From Lentisalinibacter sp964427415 (GTDB lineage: Bacteria > Pseudomonadota > Gammaproteobacteria > Steroidobacterales > Woeseiaceae), in the NCBI GenBank assembly GCA_964427415.1, contig CAYRUH010000010.1, positions 1-64,000 on the forward strand: DNA of 64,000 bases, given 5' to 3'. The notes beneath the pieces were generated by a model. It saw only the letters and a program-made list of their open reading frames with translations, did not search any database and was not told where the DNA came from. Positions 59,278-64,000 of this stretch are shown one piece after another. The translations under genes were made by a program, and so were the position numbers. How positions within the stretch are numbered: position 1 is the first letter of the stretch; every line of letters starts with the position of its first letter.

Positions 59278-60711
59278 TCAGCCACCGCGCACGACGCGCA
59301 GGATCTTCATCGCGTTGGTGCCGCCCTGCACGCCGGTCATGTCGCCCTTGGTGAAGATGACGAGGTCGCCCTCCTCCACCAGGTCGCGGCCGAGCATAAG
59401 ATCGAAGACTTCGCGATAGACGCTCTGCGAATCGGTGTGGGTGATATCGAACGACACCGGGTAGACGCCCCGGTAGAGGACCACCCGCCGCCGCGTCCGC
59501 TCGTGCCGGGTGAACGCGTAGATGGGGATGTCCGAGCGCACCCGCGACATCCAGCGGGCCGTCGACCCGGACTCGGTGAGGGCGATGATCGCTTTCACCG
59601 CGAGGTGGTTGGCGGTATACATCACCGCCATGGCGATGGCCTCGTCCACGTAGCGGAAATTATCGTCGATACGCTCCCGCCGCCGGGATCCGGCGGTGCC
59701 GAATTTCTCCGCGCCCACGCACACCTCGGCCATGGCGCGGACGGCTTCGACCGGATACTGACCCACCGCGCTCTCGGCAGAGAGCATGACCGCGTCGGTG
59801 CCGTCGATCACGGCGTTTGCCACATCCGAGACCTCGGCCCGGGTGGGCATGGCGCTCGCGATCATCGACTCCATCATCTGCGTGGCGGTGATGGCAATCC
59901 GGTTGCGCTGGCGGGTCCTCGCGATGATGCGCTTCTGCAGACCAGTGAGCTCGGCAAAGCCCATCTCCACGCCGAGATCCCCGCGGGCCACCATGACGAC
60001 GTCGGACGCCTCGATGATGGAGTCGATCGCCTCCACCGCTTCCGCGCGCTCGATCTTGGCCACCATCAGGCCCTCGCCGCCGGCTTCACGGAACAGCCGG
60101 CGGGCCTCCTCGATATCGGCGGCGGTGCGTACGAAGGACACGGCCAGGTAATCGAAGTCCAGCTCCGCCGCCAGCCGGATATCCTCCCGGTCCTTATCCG
60201 CAAGCGCCGGGGCGGAGAGCCCGCCGCCGCGCAAATTAATGCCCTTGTGGTCGGACAGCACGCCGCCGATGACCACCCGGGTGTGCACCCGGTTGCCCTC
60301 GATGCCGGTCACCTCCAGCTCGATCTGGCCGTCGCTCAGCAGCAACAGATCGCCGGGCTCGACGTCGGCGGCAAGTCTCTCGTAGGCGACGCCGACGCCG
60401 GCATCGGTACCGGCGTCGGCGTCCAGATCCGGATCGAGGAAGAAGCTCGCGCCGCGCTCCAGCTGTTCGCTGCCATTCTGGAACCGTCGGATGCGGATCT
60501 TCGGCCCCTGCAGGTCGCCTAGCAGGGCGACATAGCGCCCCTCGGCCGCAGCCACCCGCCGCAGGTTGGCCACGCGCTCGCGCATCTCCTCCGCGCTGCC
60601 ATGGGAGAAATTCAACCGGGCCACGTCCAGGCCGGCGCGGATGATCTCCGCCATGACGTCCGGCTTGCCGGTGGCCGGCCCGAGGGTCGCCACGATCTTC
60701 GTTCGTCTCAA
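59278..60711 (-). CDS. pyk: Pyruvate kinase
   Basis: Encodes 477 residues, turning PEP and ADP into pyruvate and ATP. RRTKIVATLGPA opens the barrel; NFSHG, GDLGVE (metal-binding acidic residue), and the MMESMI and SAESAVGQYPVEAV segments follow. TAL-type C-domain. It begins with TTG, overlapping the pgk stop as TTGA. Confidence 0.96.
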   Translation of the reverse strand: MRRTKIVATLGPATGKPDVMAEIIRAGLDVARLNFSHGSAEEMRERVANLRRVAAAEGRYVALLGDLQGPKIRIRRFQNGSEQLERGASFFLDPDLDADAGTDAGVGVAYERLAADVEPGDLLLLSDGQIELEVTGIEGNRVHTRVVIGGVLSDHKGINLRGGGLSAPALADKDREDIRLAAELDFDYLAVSFVRTAADIEEARRLFREAGGEGLMVAKIERAEAVEAIDSIIEASDVVMVARGDLGVEMGFAELTGLQKRIIARTRQRNRIAITATQMMESMIASAMPTRAEVSDVANAVIDGTDAVMLSAESAVGQYPVEAVRAMAEVCVGAEKFGTAGSRRRERIDDNFRYVDEAIAMAVMYTANHLAVKAIIALTESGSTARWMSRVRSDIPIYAFTRHERTRRRVVLYRGVYPVSFDITHTDSQSVYREVFDLMLGRDLVEEGDLVIFTKGDMTGVQGGTNAMKILRVVRGG

Positions 60712-61898
60712 CTGCCTGCCCTCCGCTGCGCGGCGCGTTCCTCGAGCATGGCCACCGCAGGCAGGGTCTTGCCCTCCAGAAACTCCAGGAAAGCACCGCC
60801 GCCGGTCGAGATGTAGGAGATACCCTCGGCCACGTCATATTTCTGGATCGCCGCCAGCGTGTCGCCGCCGCCGGCGACGGAGAATGCATCGCTGTCGGCG
60901 ATGGCCTGGGCGAGTATGCGGGTGCCCTCACCGAACTGATCGAACTCGAACACGCCGACCGGCCCGTTCCAGACCACGGTGCCCGCCTCCGCGATGATCG
61001 CGGCGAAGCGCTCCGCGGTGTCCGGGCCGATGTCCATGATCATCTCGTCCTCGGTCACCGCTTGCACCGGCTTCACGTCTGCCTCGGCCGCGGCGTCGAA
61101 CTCGCGCGCGACGACCACGTCACTCGGCACCGGGATGTCCGCCCGGTCGGTCTCGTCGGCGGCAAGACGCTTCGCGACGGAGAGCATATCGGCCTCATGC
61201 AGGGACTTGCCCACCTCGTGGCCGGCGGCCGCGATGAAAGTATTGGCTATACCGCCGCCCACGATGAGGTGGTCCACCTTGTCCGCCAGCGCCTCCAGCA
61301 CCGACAGTTTGGTCGATACCTTGGAGCCGCCGACGACGGCCACCACCGGCGTCGCCGGATGCGCCATCGCCTGGGTCAGCGCCTCGAGCTCCCGCGCCAG
61401 CAGCGGACCGGCGCAGGCCACCGGCGCGAACTTCGCTACGCCGTAGGTACTGGCCTGGGCGCGGTGGGCGGTGCCGAAGGCATCCATCACGAACACGTCG
61501 CACAGGGCCGCCATGCGCCGCGACAGGGATTCCTCACAGGCCTTCTCGCCCTGCTCGAAGCGGACATTCTCCGCCAGCGCCACCGCACCGGGCGCGACGT
61601 CGATCCCGTTCAGCCAATCGGCGACCAGCGTTACCTCGCCGCCCAGCAGCTCGCCGAGACGCCGGGCCACCGGCGCCAGCGAAAACTCCGGCTGCATGGC
61701 GCCCTCCTTCGGCCGGCCGAGATGTGACATCACGATCACGGCGGCACCGGCGTCGCGCGCGAGCCGGATACCCTCGAGCGCAGCACGGATTCGCGTGTCG
61801 GAGGTAATGCGCCCCTCGTCCAGCGGCACATTCAGATCTTCGCGAATCAGGACCCGCTTTCCCTGCAGATCCAGATCCGTCATCTTGAGGATAGTCAT
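60708..61898 (-). CDS. pgk: Phosphoglycerate kinase
   Basis: Encodes 396 residues from ATG 61898, with GGGGAG upstream. KRVLIREDLNVPLDEG, VIVMSHLGRPKEG and the C-terminal GGGDTLAAI and STGGGAFLEFLEG are the family blocks. It makes ATP from 1,3-bisphosphoglycerate. The open frame extends past 61898 through the hairpin region but has no family support there. Confidence 0.97.
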   Translation of the reverse strand: MTILKMTDLDLQGKRVLIREDLNVPLDEGRITSDTRIRAALEGIRLARDAGAAVIVMSHLGRPKEGAMQPEFSLAPVARRLGELLGGEVTLVADWLNGIDVAPGAVALAENVRFEQGEKACEESLSRRMAALCDVFVMDAFGTAHRAQASTYGVAKFAPVACAGPLLARELEALTQAMAHPATPVVAVVGGSKVSTKLSVLEALADKVDHLIVGGGIANTFIAAAGHEVGKSLHEADMLSVAKRLAADETDRADIPVPSDVVVAREFDAAAEADVKPVQAVTEDEMIMDIGPDTAERFAAIIAEAGTVVWNGPVGVFEFDQFGEGTRILAQAIADSDAFSVAGGGDTLAAIQKYDVAEGISYISTGGGAFLEFLEGKTLPAVAMLEERAAQRRAGS

Positions 61899-61919
61899 TA
61901 CGGGCTCCCCGGAAGTGGG

Positions 61920-61967
61920 CCGGCACGGCCGCCGCGGCGACCATCGGAGGCCGTGCGGCCGTGCCGG
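61920..61967. other. Long hairpin between gap and pgk
   Basis: A perfect 12-base stem, CCGGCACGGCCG (61920-61931) with CGGCCGTGCCGG (61956-61967), encloses a 24-base loop. It fills most of the 80-base gap from the gap stop to the pgk start. Without a T-run it is more likely an mRNA processing or stabilising structure than a full terminator. Confidence 0.55.
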
Positions 61968-61978
61968 GGTTGGAGGGC

Positions 61979-62992
61979 TCAGCCGGCTTTCGCCATCGCC
62001 AGGGCCGCGTCCAGCATGCGGTTGGAGAAGCCCCACTCGTTGTCGTACCAGGCGCATACTTTCACCAGCGTGCCCTGCATGACCTTGGTCAGCGTCGCAT
62101 CGTAAGTGGAAGAGGCCGGGTCATGATTGAAGTCGACGGATACCAGCGGGCCCTCGCTATAAGCCAGGACGCCCTTCAGCGGACCCTCGCTGGCCTGCTT
62201 GAGGATCTTGTCGATCTCCTCCTTGCTCGTCTGCCGGGAGGCGACGAAGGTGAGATCGACCATGGAGACGTTGATGGTGGGCACGCGCACGGCGAAGCCA
62301 TCCAGCTTGCCCTCCAGTTCAGGCAATACCAGAGCCACGGCCGCCGCTGCGCCGGTCTTGGTGGGGATCATCGACATGGTCGCCGAGCGCGCCCGCCGCA
62401 GGTCCTTGTGGAAGACGTCGGTCAACACCTGGTCGTTGGTATAGGCGTGGATCGTGGTCATGATGCCGTGTTCCACGCCGATGGCATCGTGCAGCGGCTT
62501 CACCAGCGGCGCCAGGCAATTGGTGGTGCAGGACGCATTCGAGACCACCTGGTCGTCCGCCGACAGCGAATCGTCATTCACGCCGTAGACGATGGTGGCG
62601 TCGGCGTCGCCGCCGGAGGGCGCGGAGATGAGCACCTTGCGCGCGCCCGCAGAGATGTGCGCGGAGGCTTTCTCCTTGGTGCGGAACAGGCCCGTGCACT
62701 CGAGCACGATGTCGGCGCCGAGTTCACCCCAGGGCAGCTTGGCCGGATCGCGCTCGGCCATGACCCGGATGCGGTCGCCATTGACCACGATCGCATCGTC
62801 CTCCACCTCGACGGTGCCCGGGAATTTACCGTGGGCCGTGTCGTAACGGGTCAGATAGGCGTTGGTCTCGGCGTCGCCAAGATCGTTGATGCCCACGATC
62901 TCGAGTTCCGCACGCCGATTACTCTCGTAGAGCGAGCGCAAGACCATGCGTCCGATCCGTCCGTAGCCGTTGATGCCAAGCTTGATAGTCAT
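61979..62992 (-). CDS. gap: Glyceraldehyde-3-phosphate dehydrogenase
   Basis: Encodes 337 residues from ATG 62992, with GGAGGA ideally placed. IKLGINGYGRIGR is the dinucleotide loop; the Asp in GINDLG suits NAD+. Catalytic Cys155 is in SNASCTTNCLAPL, and HAYTNDQ follows. Reversible oxidation of glyceraldehyde 3-phosphate. The open frame reaches 63064, but that part lacks family support. Confidence 0.97.
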   Translation of the reverse strand: MTIKLGINGYGRIGRMVLRSLYESNRRAELEIVGINDLGDAETNAYLTRYDTAHGKFPGTVEVEDDAIVVNGDRIRVMAERDPAKLPWGELGADIVLECTGLFRTKEKASAHISAGARKVLISAPSGGDADATIVYGVNDDSLSADDQVVSNASCTTNCLAPLVKPLHDAIGVEHGIMTTIHAYTNDQVLTDVFHKDLRRARSATMSMIPTKTGAAAAVALVLPELEGKLDGFAVRVPTINVSMVDLTFVASRQTSKEEIDKILKQASEGPLKGVLAYSEGPLVSVDFNHDPASSTYDATLTKVMQGTLVKVCAWYDNEWGFSNRMLDAALAMAKAG

Positions 62993-63033
62993 CGATTCCT
63001 CCTGCTGCGGCGCGCGAATGCGCCCCTGCTCTA

Positions 63034-63049
63034 CTGACCGTTCGGTCAG
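63034..63049. promoter_or_regulatory. Candidate operator dyad between tkt and gap
   Basis: CTGACCG-TT-CGGTCAG, a perfect inverted repeat of seven-base arms, lies in the 64-base gap upstream of gap. The ACCG..CGGT core resembles TetR-family operators. It could also act as a small hairpin. The binding protein is unknown. Confidence 0.4.
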
Positions 63050-63056
63050 ACGGCCC

Positions 63057-64000
63057 TCAGGCACCGAGCCTGCGGGCCACCGTTACTATATTCTCAACCG
63101 AGAAGCCGAACTTCTCGAACAATTCGCCGGCCGGAGCGGACTCGCCGAACCGGTCGAGACCGATCACCGCCCCGGCGGAGCCGACGTAGCGCCACCAGCC
63201 GGCGGTGGCGCCCGCCTCGATGGCCACCCGGCGGGTGACCGACGGCGGCAGCACCGCCTCGCGATACGCCCGCTCCTGGCGGTCGAAGACCTCGCAGCAG
63301 GGCATCGAAACCACCCGCACCGCAAAACCGTCTCCGGCCAGGTCGTCGGCCGCCGCCATGGCGAGATGCACCTCGGAGCCCGTCGCGATCAGGATCAGGT
63401 CCGGCTCGCCGTGCGCCTCGCGCAGCACGTAGCCGCCCCGCGCGACGGCCGCCATCCGTTCGTCGTCGCGCTGCTGATGCGCCAGCCCCTGGCGGGTCAG
63501 CACCAGCGCCGTCGGTCCATCGCCTCGCTCCAGGGCCGCGCGCCAGGCCACGGCGGTCTCGACCGTGTCGCAGGGCCGCCAGACCCTCATGTTCGGCATC
63601 AGCCGCAGACTGGCGGTGTGCTCGACAGGCTGGTGGGTGGGGCCGTCCTCGCCGAGACCGATGGAGTCGTGGGTGTAGACGAGGATGTTCGGCGCCTCCA
63701 TCAGTGCGGCCATGCGCACCGCGTTGCGGGCGTAGTCGGAGAACACCAGAAAGGTGCCGCAGTAGGGCCGCAGCCCGCCGTGCAGGGCGATGCCGTTGGA
63801 GATGGCGGTCATCGCGAACTCGCGGACCCCGAAGTAGAGGTAATTTCCCGAGGCGTCCCCGGCATTCACGGCCTTCGAGCCGTCGTGCCAGGTGTTGTTC
63901 GAGCCGGTGAGGTCGGCCGAACCGCCCACCAGCTCCGGCAGGTGGGGCGCAAAGGCATTCAGCGCGATCTGCGACGCCTTGCGGGTCGCCACCTCCGCGC
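63057..64000 (-). CDS. tkt: Transketolase, C-terminal part (partial)
   Basis: About 314 codons of the 3' half are in the window; the 5' end lies beyond 64000. The pyrimidine-binding domain shows GSADLTGSNNTW, FGVREFAMTAISNGIALHGG, TFLVFSDYARNAVRMAAL and THDSIGLGEDGPTHQPVEH, with the catalytic Glu in VREFAM. The C-terminal domain ends normally. It shuttles two-carbon units in the pentose phosphate pathway. First known gene of the tkt-gap-pgk-pyk row. Confidence 0.96.
   Translation of the reverse strand, partial: AEVATRKASQIALNAFAPHLPELVGGSADLTGSNNTWHDGSKAVNAGDASGNYLYFGVREFAMTAISNGIALHGGLRPYCGTFLVFSDYARNAVRMAALMEAPNILVYTHDSIGLGEDGPTHQPVEHTASLRLMPNMRVWRPCDTVETAVAWRAALERGDGPTALVLTRQGLAHQQRDDERMAAVARGGYVLREAHGEPDLILIATGSEVHLAMAAADDLAGDGFAVRVVSMPCCEVFDRQERAYREAVLPPSVTRRVAIEAGATAGWWRYVGSAGAVIGLDRFGESAPAGELFEKFGFSVENIVTVARRLGA

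Noticed and set aside
56899..60522. 1207-residue plus-strand ORF
   Set aside because: Antisense across the acylase and pyk genes. Crossing two well-supported genes and lacking any domain makes it a shadow.

Overview
The window is a high-GC chromosomal segment of a gammaproteobacterium. Gene content and order point that way: pilA-pilBCD-coaE-zapD, mutT-secA, a complete division and cell wall (dcw) cluster from mraZ to ftsZ-lpxC, sspA/sspB beside petABC, and kdsD-kdsC-lptCAB-rpoN-hpf-ptsN-rapZ. The cytochrome bc1 genes, sigma-54 and type IV pili would fit a Chromatiales/Ectothiorhodospiraceae-like or related lineage, but that finer placement is inference.

Region by region. 1-7.2 kb: end of a PilR-type activator, a sigma-54 promoter, two adjacent type IV pilin genes of lower GC than their surroundings, an IS1182-family insertion sequence, then pilB, pilC and pilD. 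7.2-13.8 kb: coaE, zapD, mutT, secA, an M23-family protein and dciA (DUF721). 13.8-32.8 kb: one long leftward set, mraZ-rsmH-ftsL-ftsI-murE-murF-mraY-murD-ftsW-murG-murC-murB-ddlB-ftsQ-ftsA-ftsZ, then lpxC. It starts at a good sigma-70 promoter with MraZ boxes and has a strong terminator after ftsZ. Most neighbouring genes overlap by the four bases ATGA. 33.0-33.4 kb: RNase P RNA on the minus strand. 33.5-37.3 kb: rsmI divergent from lpoA-yraN-diaA. 37.3-41.1 kb: petABC and sspA-sspB, leftward. 41.3-44.0 kb: a DegS/AlgW-like protease converging on ibaG-murA. 44.2-53.5 kb: a rightward block for inner-membrane cation exchange, Kdo synthesis, LPS transport, sigma-54, ribosome hibernation and nitrogen PTS, ending with mgtE. 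53.5-64 kb: a leftward block, tkt (partial)-gap-pgk-pyk-penicillin acylase family-moxR-VWA-patatin.

Functionally the window is mostly conserved housekeeping for envelope growth. UDP-MurNAc-pentapeptide synthesis (murA, murB-F, ddlB), lipid-linked steps (mraY, murG), septal synthesis (ftsW, ftsI, ftsL, ftsQ), the Z-ring (ftsZ, ftsA, zapD), and the Kdo/lipid A/LPS export branch (lpxC, kdsD, kdsC, lptCAB) are all here. rpoN supplies the sigma factor that the pilA promoter at 349-364 should need.

I found no phage, CRISPR array, defence system or obvious new multigene system. The points most worth a second look are non-coding or contextual: a dyad (GTCGCC-N4-GGCGAC) repeated in intergenic regions, the pilin pair beside an insertion sequence, an M23 protein with an Asn in its HxH motif, and an Ntn-hydrolase gene placed directly after pyk in the glycolytic operon.
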